DNA of 64,000 bases from Hybos culiciformis (lineage: Eukaryota; Arthropoda; Insecta; Diptera; Hybotidae): the NCBI GenBank assembly GCA_964007475.1, contig OZ023273.1:79237830-79301829 (forward strand), in the 5' to 3' direction. The notes beneath the pieces are model-generated. The model ran no database searches. It was not told the DNA's origin and was given only the letters and a program-made list of their open reading frames with translations. This document shows positions 11,104 to 21,600 of the stretch, one piece after another. The first letter of the stretch is position 1. Each line of letters begins with the position of its first letter. The position numbers and the translations under genes were made by a program.

Positions 11104-12124
11104 GGTGGGGGCTCTTCAGCCGGACAATTCTTGGTAATTGACGTCACAATTATTGAGCATTTAGTGCTTAATTTGTGACTATTAGTGCCATAAAAACTAG
11201 AATTTGTGCTCGCTTAGTTTTTGAGAAACTTTGATCTTCGAATTTCGAACATGGGTCAAAGTGGTATCTCTGCCCGGATTCGAATTTTCAAAAAAATAAA
11301 GACGCTATTATTTAGTGCTTAATTTGTGCCTATTTGTGCTACAAAAACTAGAATTTGTGCTCTTCAAAATTATGTGAAAACAATTTTTTTTAGATTAGGC
11401 CAAAATTCCAAAACTTGAACCTTTTTTTTTTTTTGTCGAATTTAGAAAAAGCGAAAATACCACCATTTAGTGCTTAATTTGTGCCTGCGTTTATTGTACT
11501 TTGCGATGATTTGTTTTATCAAAAAAAAATATATGCCGCGCCGAAAAAAATGTAAGTTCGAAAAAATTTCAACTTCAGTTATCAAGGTGAGGAGCGGGGA
11601 GGCGGGCGGGCGAACTGGTGGTTGGTCAGTGGGATTTGCGGCGCGCGCCGCAAATCCCACTGACCAACCACCAGTTCGCCCGCCCGCCGCCCCGCATCCC
11701 ACCTTTCTAGTTCTGCGTCACCCTTAACAAAGTACAGTAAACGCAAGCACAAATTAAGCACTAGTTGGTGGCATTTTCGCTTTTTCTAAATTCGACGAAA
11801 AAAATTTCGGTTCCAATTTTGGAATTTTGGCCTAATCTAAAAAAAATTGTTTTCACATAATTTTGAAGAGCACAAATTCTAGTTTTTGTAGCACAAATAG
11901 GCACAAATTAAGCACTAAATGATAGCATCATTATTTTTTCGAAATTCGAATCCGGCCAGAGAGACCCCTTGACCCATGTTCGAAATTCGAAAATCAAAAT
12001 TTCTCAAAAACCAAGCGAGCACAAATTCTAGTTTTTGTGGCACTAATAGTCACAAATTAAGCACCAAATGCTCAATAATTGTGACATCAATTATCAAGAA
12101 TTGTCCGGCTGAAGAGCCTCCACC
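11104..12124. mobile_element. Complete foldback element, 1,021 bp, 9-bp TSD
   Basis: Both ends begin GGTGG(G/A)GGCTCTTCAGCCGG inward and the arms are inverted copies over about 450 bp. The exact 9-bp duplication AAATTTTAT flanks it (11095-11103 and 12125-12133). Inside each arm, TTTAGTGCTTAATTTGTG recurs about every 154 bp (near 11158, 11311 and 11466 on the left), as in arms built from tandem repeats. The centre is a GC-rich near-perfect palindrome. No transposase is encoded. Long repeat-bearing arms and a 9-bp duplication fit Foldback/Mutator-like non-autonomous elements. Confidence 0.9.
11594..11696. repeat. GC-rich ~100-bp near-perfect palindrome at foldback centre
   Basis: The dyad axis lies between 11644 and 11645 inside GGCGCGCGCC. 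Arms of about 50 bp (from GCGGGGNGGCGGGCGGGCG inwards through CTGGTGGTTGGTCAGTGGG) match with one mismatch. The open frames crossing it on both strands are by-products of the palindrome. Confidence 0.95.
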
Positions 12125-12133
12125 AAATTTTAT

Positions 12134-12825
12134 TCAATATAATTTTTTTCAAATTATCAACATTTGAATCAAATAAATTAACATCTTTATCCAATTGTTG
12201 ATGATTAGCCATTAAATCTTCATTAAAAACAACTACTAGCGGTTTAACAAGTTGTAATACTTCTTTACGTGTTCCAGGTTCCAGCACCGGCATGACTAAT
12301 AAATAGATCAACATACGATAGTCATCAACACAAATTCCTAAAAAAAAGAAGAAAAATTAAAATTAGACTATCATTTATAACTACAAAAACACCAGACTAC
12401 TTTCGCCTTCATGGTATGATAGCCGAAACCTCAAATGCGGGAAAAATACTCAAATTGAATATGTGGGTAGTTTCCTAGATTTTCCCTGCTACAACTACCT
12501 GAGCCCACACTACCTTTCTGCTTAGTTAGGAATACTTAATACTGAAAGCTTCTCTTGGTGGTTTGACGAAAATTAAAAATAGCCATATTTTGTGAACTTA
12601 AGAACCTTATTATTATTTCATTTCAACTTTCTAGGAGGACGTCTCTAACACATCGGCATTTTATAAATGTTCCAATTCACATTCTCGACCATTTCCATAT
12701 TGAACAATTAAATTATTGCAGTTTAATTTGTTCAAAAACTTCGAAAGTTCTTCACTTGAAATTTTGGCTGTTAGTTTTTCGAATTCTGTTGTTCCAACAG
12801 TGATAAAAATACTTTTAAACTGCAT
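12134..12825 (-). pseudogene. ALG13-like UDP-GlcNAc transferase subunit, degenerate
   Basis: ALG13 forms the catalytic part of the ALG13/ALG14 enzyme that adds the second GlcNAc to dolichol-PP-GlcNAc at the ER. Exon 1 on the minus strand starts at ATG 12825 (MQFKSIFITVGTTEFEKL... NLIVQYGNG) and stops at 12661. A later exon starts after a TTTTTTTTAG acceptor at 12337 and gives KPLVVVFNEDLMANHQQ. The family's ISHAGAGT signature is present near 12285 but in another frame, so two frameshifts flank it. The central piece between exons is not readable. The 3' end is cut by the foldback insertion at 12125. Retained introns argue against a processed copy. It is either an old duplicate or a decayed gene. 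Confidence 0.7.
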
Positions 12826-13194
12826 CTCTGTAATAATCTTTGTAGGTAGTAGTTCCAAAATTAAATCATGACATTTATTTTCTTCCCATAGTATTCTCAA
12901 GCTCATAATAAAAAATCGGAACGATGTTTTACCTCATCAGATTGACTATTCGCTTTTTTTTCTTCAAATGAATTTCTAAAAATAAATATGTGAACCAAAT
13001 CCAATTACAATCAATATCTTACCGTACCGGATTTAAAATTTCTAATTATGTTCCTAATTGAATACAATAAATAAAGGTGCCGGTTCTGGATCTGGAAGTT
13101 ATAAAAAGGGTTGGCCCTGGCTGCTAATTCATAGTTTTTGAATATTTTAAAAACAATTAAAAAAAAAATTATATTTTCATTTCATCAAAAATTT

Positions 13195-13690
13195 CTATTT
13201 CTTTAATTTTAAAAGAAAATAAAGAAAAAAATTCGAAAGGTAAATAAACAACAAAACTGACCACTTAAATTAAAATATAAATCAACGCCAACTCTAAATT
13301 GCCAATAAAAAATCGCAAAATGATGCGAAGATGTTGCAATAAATACATAAGATACATTTTGTGAATTCAGCAACATACATGAATTACTTGAACAAAAGGA
13401 TCAATTGCAGGGGGACCGCCGACCTGGGAATAAAATCTAGTGATTGGAAAATGTGAAATAGACCTTAGGCCAACCTTGTACAAAGTGCCATCAATGCGAA
13501 TTCACGGGAAGGGTTCGAAAAGTCAAGGTGTCCATACATTTTCAAATAAAAGGGTCAATTGCAGTGGGATCTCCGACCTGGGAATAAAATCCAATGATTG
13601 GAAAATGTGAAGTGGACCTTAGGCCAACCTTGTACAAAGTGGCATCAATGCGAATTGACGAGAAGGGTCAATTAAATGAAGGGTTACGTA
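13195..13690 (+). repeat. Dispersed repeat copy 2 with two ~154-bp tandem units
   Basis: Homologous to 9655-9985. The unit starting TCAATTGCAG occurs at 13401 and 13555. Each unit contains CCGACCTGGGAATAAAATC, TGATTGGAAAATGTGAA, CTTAGGCCAACCTTGTACAA and CATCAATGCGAATT. The short frame across 13594-13806 is repeat-derived. Confidence 0.75.
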
Positions 13691-13850
13691 AAGGTCCACA
13701 GTTCCCACTTCAAAAAAAGCATTTTTTTCTACTAAATAATAAATTTTGGATGCAGAATTATAATAAATTCGTTATTTTAATCAATATAGTTCAATTTAGA
13801 GCCTAAAAAGGGGTTTTTAATTAAAAAAATGAAAAAAAAAATTATTGGAA

Positions 13851-13907
13851 AATGTTGCGCAACATTTGGCAAATGTTGCGCAACATTTGGCAAATGTTGC
13901 GCATCTT
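13851..13907. repeat. Short 21-bp tandem repeat with ATGTTGCGCAACAT palindrome
   Basis: Units of about 21 bp reading TTGGCAAATGTTGCGCAACA occur about 2.7 times. Each has the palindrome TGTTGCGCAACA. The rest of 13691-14108 shows nothing recognisable. Confidence 0.7.
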
Positions 13908-14108
13908 TGGCTGACACATGTTGAAAAATCTTTGGGTAACTTCATCATTAAATTTCCTTAAATATTTTGTTATTACTTTGTTATATTTTTTTCCTAACAT
14001 TTTACCTCTATTAAGGTACACAATTTAAGCGATGGTGGCGCTGATGTATTTAAGCAAATTTAATGCTGGCTATTTAAGTGAATTTAATGCTAGCTTCAGA
14101 TACATAAG

Positions 14109-14363
14109 TAAAGTTAAATTTTATGTTTTTTTTTTTTATTATTGAACAATTTTATCTTTTCCTTTTTTCTAAATACATAATAAGTGTCCTGAATATAACT
14201 AATAAATTGTACTTAAATTTAATTTAAACATTGTGATTGTCGAAATAGACTTAAAATTTGAAGTAATACAGTGGTGTTTGTTTTCTCTTCTTTTTTCTTA
14301 GAAGTTTCGATAATTGATCATAAGACACGAGTCCAAAAAGCTGGATTCGTGTATAAATAAACA
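14109..14363 (+). repeat. 5' LTR (homologous part) of BEL/Pao element
   Basis: Matches 21348-21600 closely. It shares CTAAATACATAA, the AATATAACTAATAAATT stretch, GTCGAAATAGACTTAAAATT, GTAATACAGTGGTGTTTGTT and the end GATTCGTGTATAAATAAACA. The left boundary is unclear because the copies diverge upstream. Just after it, TTTGGCGACCGCGACAGGAC (14364-14383) sits where the primer-binding site should be. Confidence 0.85.
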
Positions 14364-14718
14364 TTTGGCGACCGCGACAGGACACTTTATTTTTCTTGGA
14401 AAAAATTTATTAATAGAAAAAAAAAATTTTGAATGGAAAAGGAAAAAAAAAAGAAGAAAATTATTTAAAGTGGTTAATTTTGTTAATCAAACCGGATAAA
14501 ATTTTCATGAAAAAAAAAATTTTTTTTTTTGTTTAAATAATTAGTAAATCGAACCTGTGCAAGAAAAACGAAACATTTAAAAAAAAAAAAACCTAAAATA
14601 AAAAATTAAAAAATGGTGTTAAATTTTTTATGTGGCTTATTTTTTCCAAAGTTCAAAATAATTCATTTTGGTTCAAGCCAACGAAATTTATTTACATTAA
14701 GAACAACAGCATTGGACA

Positions 14719-16430
14719 ATGGCTACGTTTGAAGAAACTGCAGTGAAATTGAGTGAGTATGGCAAAAACATAAATACAATTGTCAAAAATTTTAACAAAG
14801 ACTCACAGTCCCGTAAGACAAAAGAATATTTGACTAAACGGCTACAAAATTTAGAAGAAGCTTTCAATAAATTCCAAATGCTTCACGAAACGGTGGTAAA
14901 TTTAGAAGAATGTTATAAAGATCACGCATACTTCACGAGCGGCTTTTATGACAAAGTCACGGCGAGATATGAATCGCTCAAGGTTCAAATCGGGAAATTA
15001 CAAACGGAATTGGTCCTGAAACCTTCCGAAGAGAATTCGAAAACATCAACTAATAAATTAGACTTTTCTTTTGAATTTGAACCCACTCACAATGTAGACC
15101 TCCAGAAAGTGACATTGTTAATAAGGAGGCAAAAGGCCTCAATAGCTATGTTAGAACGTTTGCTTGCAAGAAACATTACATGAACAACAATCGAAACAAT
15201 TTTTTGAATTGAGAATTCAAAAAATAAATGATTATTGGAGCAATATTGTAAAGACTCAAATGGAAATTAGTGAATTCTCCGACGAGGAACAGATCGACAC
15301 AATAATTGATGAGTATTACAACATAGATGCCAGAGTAACCGAAATATTGACTGTTCTGATGCAAAGGCGGGATAAGTTAGTACTCCCAGAGTCGGTAAAC
15401 CAATCAATGAAGCTTAAGCTTCCGAATATTGAAATTCCATCTTTTGATGGTAATTATCTCAAATGGGGTCAGTTTCGATATCTTTTTGTTCAAATGATCC
15501 ATACGTCCAATATTTCAACTTCAGAAAAATTATTTTACCTCAACAACAGTTTAACGGGTGAGGCAAATACATTAATTGAACATCTCCCAGTGACGAATGA
15601 AAACTACGATTCGGTTTGGGAAATTATTAACAATCGGTATGATAATAAGCGGGTTTTGATATCAGCATTGTTAAATAAATTGCTGGCACAACCAATTCTA
15701 CAACAAGAGAGCGCATCGGCCATCAAATCGTTACATGTCATTACTAAGGTTTAAAGAACGCTGAGCAACATTGGACATTGGGATACGCTACACATATTAT
15801 TGAAGAAATTAGACAGGTCAACGCATGTGTTGTATGAGAACCAAGTGAAAAATCCAACGCAGCCACAGAAACTTCAGGACTTCTTGGATTTTTTGGAGCT
15901 CCGATTCCAATCGTTGGAATCATTAGGACTGAAAGGCGGTCAACAACGTTCAAAATATTAATTCATTAAAAAATTCAAATACTAAAGTCTCTTCTATCTT
16001 CAATCTAGCTGCAAGTTGAATGATGGAAATCATCCTATATACAAATGCCCGAAATTTTTATCACCAATCAGTAGATGGAACTTCATCAAATATTGCAAAG
16101 CATGCTACAATTGTCTGCGATATGGTCATGGGGTCAAAAAATGTATGGCATCAGGAAAATGTAAAATATGTTCTAAGAAGCATCATTCATTATTACACAA
16201 TGATGGCAGCAAACAGGCATCCAGTAATTCAAAAAACAATCATCAAGTTACATCATCAGGCTGTCAAGCAGGGTCATCTCAGACATCAAAAACATCATCG
16301 AATAAAAAGAAATCATCAGAAAATTGTGAATAATCGAACTTCAAGCAAAGCTTCAGCAGAAAATATTGCAACAGTTGCTTCAGGGTCTGGTTCTAGCAGT
16401 CACATCTTTTTGGCCACAGCAATAATCTAG
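14719..16430 (+). pseudogene. BEL/Pao gag-like region (DUF1759 and zinc knuckle), broken
   Basis: Three successive frames together make the gag-like N-terminal part of a BEL polyprotein. The first is 14719-15183, coiled-coil-like (MATFEETAVKLSEYGKN...). The second is 15164-15754 with the DUF1759 core (LPNIEIPSFDGNYLKWGQF, LTGEANTLIEHLPVTNENY). The third continues DUF1759 in yet another frame (HILLKKLDRSTHVLYEN, QDFLDFLELRFQSLESL) to about 15959. After a gap, 16016-16333 carries the Cys/His knuckle (YCKACYNCLRYGHGVKKC... CKICSKKHHSLLH). These frames should be one polyprotein, so at least three frameshifts or stops have accumulated. Confidence 0.85.
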
Positions 16431-16865
16431 GTTTACAATAAAGTTGGAAAGCCAATTGAAGCTCGAACACTACTGGATTATGGATCTCAGGTAAATTTAG
16501 TTACTGAAAAATTAATTAAGAAATTAGGTTTTAGGGGGAAAGAAGGAAATATTGAAATTAGTGGAATACGAGGATTCAGCAAATCGACTTCAAAACGTCT
16601 CAACATCAAGATCGAATCAAAAATTACAAATTATTCAAGAAGTATGGAAGTTTTTATTATGGAAAAAATTGTCAATGATCAACCGTCTCAAAGCATGTAG
16701 CCTGGAAATTGGAAATTTCCAGAAAACGTACAGTTAGCTGATCCAAAATTTTATGAGAAACGACCAATAAACATTTTAATTGGTGCAGAATTTTATAATG
16801 AGTTAATTTCGATTGGACAGATTTCTTTAGACAAGGTAACCCCTCCTTACAAAACACTGTTTTAG
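16431..16865 (+). pseudogene. BEL/Pao aspartic protease region (DUF1758), broken
   Basis: Reading across two frames gives VYNKVGKPIEARTLLDYGSQ..., then ADPKFYEKRPINILIGAEFY and ISLDKVTPPYKT. The active-site motif in BEL proteases is normally D-S-G-S-Q. Here it reads D-Y-G-S-Q, so a key residue is changed as well as the frame being broken. The protease would separate gag from pol. Confidence 0.8.
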
Positions 16866-18100
16866 GTAAACTTCAATGTTCATCAAACAGCGAAGACCAT
16901 TGGTGTAACAACGATTGACGAACAAATTAAGCGGATCAAAATAAAACATTATGTCCTTTATGCAGGATTCTTATGTGGATGACATAATGACTAGTAGTAA
17001 CAGCCTACATGAGGCAGTACAGATGCAAAACGAATTAATTGGAATTCTCAAAAGCGCAGACTTCAATCGGAGGAAATGGATTTCGAACAATCATCGGTTG
17101 CTGGAAAATATTCCACATGAAGACATTGAGCTGGAGTAACATGGCTTCCAAAATCCGCTAGAAATAACATGGCTTCCAAAATCTGACGTGATTGCAATTA
17201 AAACGATGTGGCCGGATCAGAAGAAGGAAACGAAAAGAACTGTCTTATCTGATGTGGCGCATATATTTGATCATATTGGACTGGTGTCCCCAGTAACGAT
17301 CACTGCAAAGATATTCATCCAAAATTTATGGAAACTGAAATTGGATTGGGATGCATACGAAATGTGTGAAGTTTCGTGCGAAGCTGCAATGTTTAAGTGA
17401 AGTGACTATTCCTAGACAAGTGACTAGTACTCAATATGATGAAACGAACATTCAATTATATATCTTTTCTGATGCATCAGAAAGAGTTTGTGGATCTGTA
17501 GTTTATACACGATCAACAGATTTGAGTGGGCACATTACAGTCAAGCTCCTGTGTGCCAAGGCTCGAGTAGCCCCATCGAAACTTCTCACAATTCCACGAT
17601 TGTAACTTCAAGCCGCGAAATTATCGGCCGAACTTAGCTCGAAATTAAGAAAAATTTTGAAAATTTCAAATAGCAATCTGTATTTTTGGACAGATTCCAA
17701 AATTGTATTAGATTGGTTAAATTCAAATTCATCCTCTTTTAATACATTTGTAGGTAACCGAATTTCATTCATACAGCGACAAAGTGATATCAAACAGTGG
17801 AGACATGTTAGTACCAAATCTAATCCTGCGGATTATGCGTCTCGTGGAATACTTCCAAAGCAGTTCAAAGATTCGAAAATGTGGTTTGATGGTCCTGCAT
17901 TCCTATATGAACACACATAAAGTTTATCTATGCCTTATAAGTCAAGTGAAACACCAATGTCAGAGCAAAAGAAGAAACTTTTGGTTCTTCACATAGATGC
18001 TCATAAAGAACATTTTATTTATAACATAGATCACAAAAATTCATTTTCATTTTTAGCTCGAACATCAGCGTATGTCTTAAGGTTTATTTCTAATTCACGT
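16866..18100 (+). pseudogene. BEL/Pao reverse transcriptase and RNase H remnants
   Basis: The reverse transcriptase is almost all gone. Its start (around 16866-16940) jumps straight to the catalytic block DSYVDDIMTSS at 16966-16998, so most of fingers and palm is deleted. Then follow the A17 connection block (17188-17400, GLVSPVTITAKIF, LKLDWDAYE) and RNase H-like pieces (17400-17605: LYIFSDASERVCGSVVYTR, AKARVAPSKLLTIPRL; 17657-17920: LYFWTDSKIVLDWLN, STKSNPADYASRGI). Frames switch several times. No active polymerase is possible. Confidence 0.85.
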
Positions 18101-19389
18101 TGTACAAAGATGAAAAGAATTCAAGGTTTGTTGTCCACGATTCTATGATGATGATAGTTTCTACAATGCAAAAATCAAGTTTTCAGCATGAAATAAAAGA
18201 GCTTAGAGAAAGCAAACAGTTACCAAAAGAAAATGGCCTATCAGCACTGGTGCCATTTTTGGATTCGCAAGGCATCATGCGGGTTGGGGGCAGAATAGAT
18301 GCTGCAAATTTACCTTACAATGCCAAACATCCAATGCTACTTCCGTATGATCACCCTTTCACTAAATTAATTATGACGGAACTTCACATTCAACACCACC
18401 ATGTGGGATCTCAAGGTTTACTAGCAATTACTCGTCAGAAATTTTGACCATTAAATGGAAAACGTATTGCAAACAGCACAGTTCATCATTGCATCGATTG
18501 TTAAAACCGAAGGTCATGCAACAGTTAATGGGAAATCTACCTAGCGAAAGAGTTCAACCTGCTCGACTATTTATGAATACTGGTGTAGATTATGCTGGTC
18601 CAATTTGGACTCATTATAAAGGGCGTGGTAGCAGACCACAAAAGTCATATATTGTTGTTTAGTAACCAAAGCGATTCACATTGAAGTAGTTTCAGATTTA
18701 TCAGCAGATGGTTTCATTGGCGCATTACGAAGGTTTTGGAGTAGATATGGGAGATGCAAACAAATTTTCTCAGATAATGCTACATGTTTCCAAGGTGGCC
18801 AAAATCAACTGATTGAATTGTATGACCTATTTGAACAAAGGAAATTCAGAGATAAATTGGGTCACATATGTACAAATGAGGGGATTGACTTTTCTTTCAT
18901 TCCACCACGAGCACCTCATATGGGCGGACTGTGGGAAGCTGCCGTTAAATCGATAAAACAACTCTTAGTCAAAACTGTCGGTGCTGCTTCCCTAACATGC
19001 GAACGATCTAGCAGCTCTTACGCCGGGTCACTTCTTGGTGAGCAGTTAGCATCATTAGTTGATCCAGATTGCCAATCAAATAATCCAGGACTCTTAACTC
19101 GATGGAAATTGGTAAGTCGTCTGAAAAATGAATGAATCAGCGTTGGTCAAAAGAATACCAAAACAGCTTACAGCCACGACACAAATGGAAACATAGTTGT
19201 CAAAACGCAACTCCAGGGTTAATGGTATTAATTAAAGAAGATAATACTCCACCTATGGAATGGACATTGGGTCGGATTGTGAAAATTTATGAAGGACCGG
19301 ATGGTCATGTGCGAATAGCAAATGTGAAAACGTCGTCTGGAACCTATAGAAGGCCAATCCACAAGTTGTGTCCATTACCTATTTATTAA
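18100..19389 (+). pseudogene. BEL/Pao integrase, broken, with DUF5641 tail
   Basis: 18100-18447 holds the H2C2 zinc-binding domain (GRIDAANLPYNAKHP, LHIQHHHVGSQGLLA). 18450-19100 holds the catalytic core in at least three frames. The DDE triad is visible as GVDYAGP (D), SDNATCF (D) and GLWEAAVKSIK (E). The end (19132-19389) is the DUF5641 domain (LIKEDNTPPMEWTLGRIVKIYEG to RPIHKLCPLPIY). Frameshifts near 18440, 18662 and 19100 break it. The order is canonical for BEL pol. Confidence 0.88.
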
Positions 19390-19419
19390 AAAAAAAAACG
19401 AAAATTTTACTTTGATAAA

Positions 19420-20967
19420 CAACAATGTTGATAACCATGAAGCGGCGTGTGTTGAAGATAATAGTAAGTCAATCCCAAAATAACACTATCAAAAACATCA
19501 ATGTCTTTGTTTATTTTATCTTTAATTTTTCTATTGATGGTACTAGGTAAGCCATCAGTTGAGATTAAATATTTTGAGTCAAATCCAGGAATTTATTTTG
19601 AAAACTTAGGTTTGCTAATCTTATAACGAATGAATGGCATTTAATTGTATACTATGATCTGAAAGTGTACTGGAAAAACGTCGATGTTTTTAAATTCAGT
19701 ATAAACACACTTCAATTGTAGAAACGACAGCAAATATTATGAGGAAGAATCATCAGGAAGTGGAGAACCAGCTTAACGTAATGATTCAGGAGTTTAATGG
19801 GATTCTAAGCGTCATAGATGCGACTACAAAATCTCTTTTCATCCTTGGTTAATAGATTCACACAGTGGAAGAATCAGCCCGTTATTAATTTCACCAGATC
19901 AATTAAAATCAGCCTTACATTCTATAAAAAACAGTTTATCAACTTAGTTTCAGGTTCCATTTATTCATCTCAGTGAAAAAGATTTGATCAGTATTTATCG
20001 TTTGTTCCATGTTCAAGGACGAGTAGTCGACCAACATATAATATTTCGAATTCAAATACCATTAGCAACAAGTGAACAGTATGAAATGTGCCATTTAATC
20101 CCTATTCCACTAAAACTTAATAACTCGTTCGCAATTATCAAACCTTCTACCCCTTACCTAATTACTAATTTACATAAAGATTCTTTTTATCCAATGAGTG
20201 CCATCGAAGCGTCAACTTGTCACAAGATTGATCAACAATACATATTTTGCAAGCAAATACATCCTGTTTATAGCAAAGCATCCAACATCAGTAAATGTGA
20301 AGTTGAACTCCTTAATCACTGTTCAATCCTTTCATCATGTTTGATTGAATATGTAGAGACGTTACCCGAATGGATTCAACTACAAAATCCTAACCAGTGG
20401 TTGTTTTCAGTAAAAGAAACCATAACAATCAACGTAGTATGTCACGAGTCAAGCGAGTTGATTTCAGTTCAAGGTATAGGCATTCTAAGCTTTAATGGTA
20501 ATTGTGAAGTTAAACAACCAGGGTTCAAAATTACGTCACATAATGTATATTCACAGCAAATCAGAGCATCGTTTGTTTCATCGAGTAATATCATTAAGAT
20601 GGTAGGTTTGACTGACTTCAAGAAGATGAAAACATTTCAACATAATGAAGATAATGAGTTTGATGAATTAAAAGCCCAAATTAGGAAATTAAGTGATGCA
20701 CAAGTGGAACCAGACTACTTTCAGCCACATGAAATACATCAGTTTAGTATCGGCTATGTGAGTCTAACAATAGTAATTGGCGTGGTTGTCAGTATTGTAT
20801 GGTTAAAGGTTCGTAAAGCAATGAAGATGTCATCATATTCAGTCCCGATTAAGCCAAAATCAGCTCCACGATCGACCTCAACTGACGATTTTGCATTCTC
20901 AAGGTGGGGGAATATGTTAAATCTCAAATCTATTTCGACAAATTTAAATAAACAAAAACTTTTGTAA
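19420..20967 (+). pseudogene. Env-like glycoprotein of the BEL element, N-terminus decayed
   Basis: After the integrase come short decayed frames (19500-19980), then a 327-codon open frame (19984-20967). This resembles the C-terminal half of the envelope-type protein of env-bearing insect retroelements. It has many Cys residues in the first 160 residues and a charged acidic segment. A hydrophobic membrane segment follows at about residues 259-279 (from YVSLTIVIGVVVSIVWL), then a basic cytoplasmic tail. The family link is by position and layout more than by a diagnostic motif. The missing signal peptide and front part mean it is not functional. Confidence 0.6.
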
Positions 20968-21347
20968 TTTATAATTCAATTTTATGCACCAAAAATGTAC
21001 AAAATTTTGCTTTGCTCAGCATTATTGCTCATATTAAAAAGATAAGCTTTGTTGTCATAGTCTGGACAAAACAAAAAATATTTTTTTCTCATATGTGCAT
21101 TACATAGTTATATGCACTCAATTTAATTTTGGAGTCTCATTACAAAATTTTATTTTTCTAAATACAAATAATGTGATGAAACAGCTAAAATTATGAAAAG
21201 AATTTGAGCATAATTTTAGCAGTATCGGTAGCAAAGAAAAATTTTAATATTATTGTCATTTTTTAACTCGAAGCGTTCGGAACTAAATTTTGTACACGGG
21301 TTTTTTGTAGTACAAATATAATTAAGGTTTTAAGTAATTTTTTAAAA

Positions 21348-21600
21348 TTAAAGTTAAATTTTATGTTTTTTTTTTTTTTTATTTGACAATTTTATTTTTT
21401 CCTTTTTTCTAAATACATAATTGTCCTGAATATAACTAATAAATTCTACTTAAATTTAATTTAAACATTGTGATCGTCGAAATAGACTTAAAATTTGAAG
21501 TAATACAGTGGTGTTTGTTTTCTCTTCTTTTTTCTTAGAAGTTTCGATAATTGATCATAAGACACGAGTCCAAAAAGCTGGATTCGTGTATAAATAAACA
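21348..21600 (+). repeat. 3' LTR of BEL/Pao element
   Basis: Homologous to 14109-14363 and ends with the same GTATAAATAAACA. It differs by a few substitutions and small indels in T-runs and near TTGTCCTGAAT. Between the env stop and this LTR (20968-21347) there is only AT-rich untranslated sequence. No target duplication can be called because the 5' start of the left LTR is unclear. Confidence 0.85.

Noticed and set aside
11442..11727. Two overlapping 85-86-codon frames on opposite strands with identical Pro/Gly-rich ends
   Set aside because: Both arise from the GC palindrome at the centre of the foldback element.
13851..13907. Regularly spaced short repeats resembling a CRISPR array
   Set aside because: Repeats are contiguous 21-bp units without unique spacers, and the DNA is eukaryotic.
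18818..19135. Separate small gene between integrase pieces
   Set aside because: It contains the GLWEAAVK catalytic block of the BEL integrase and is part of that broken gene.
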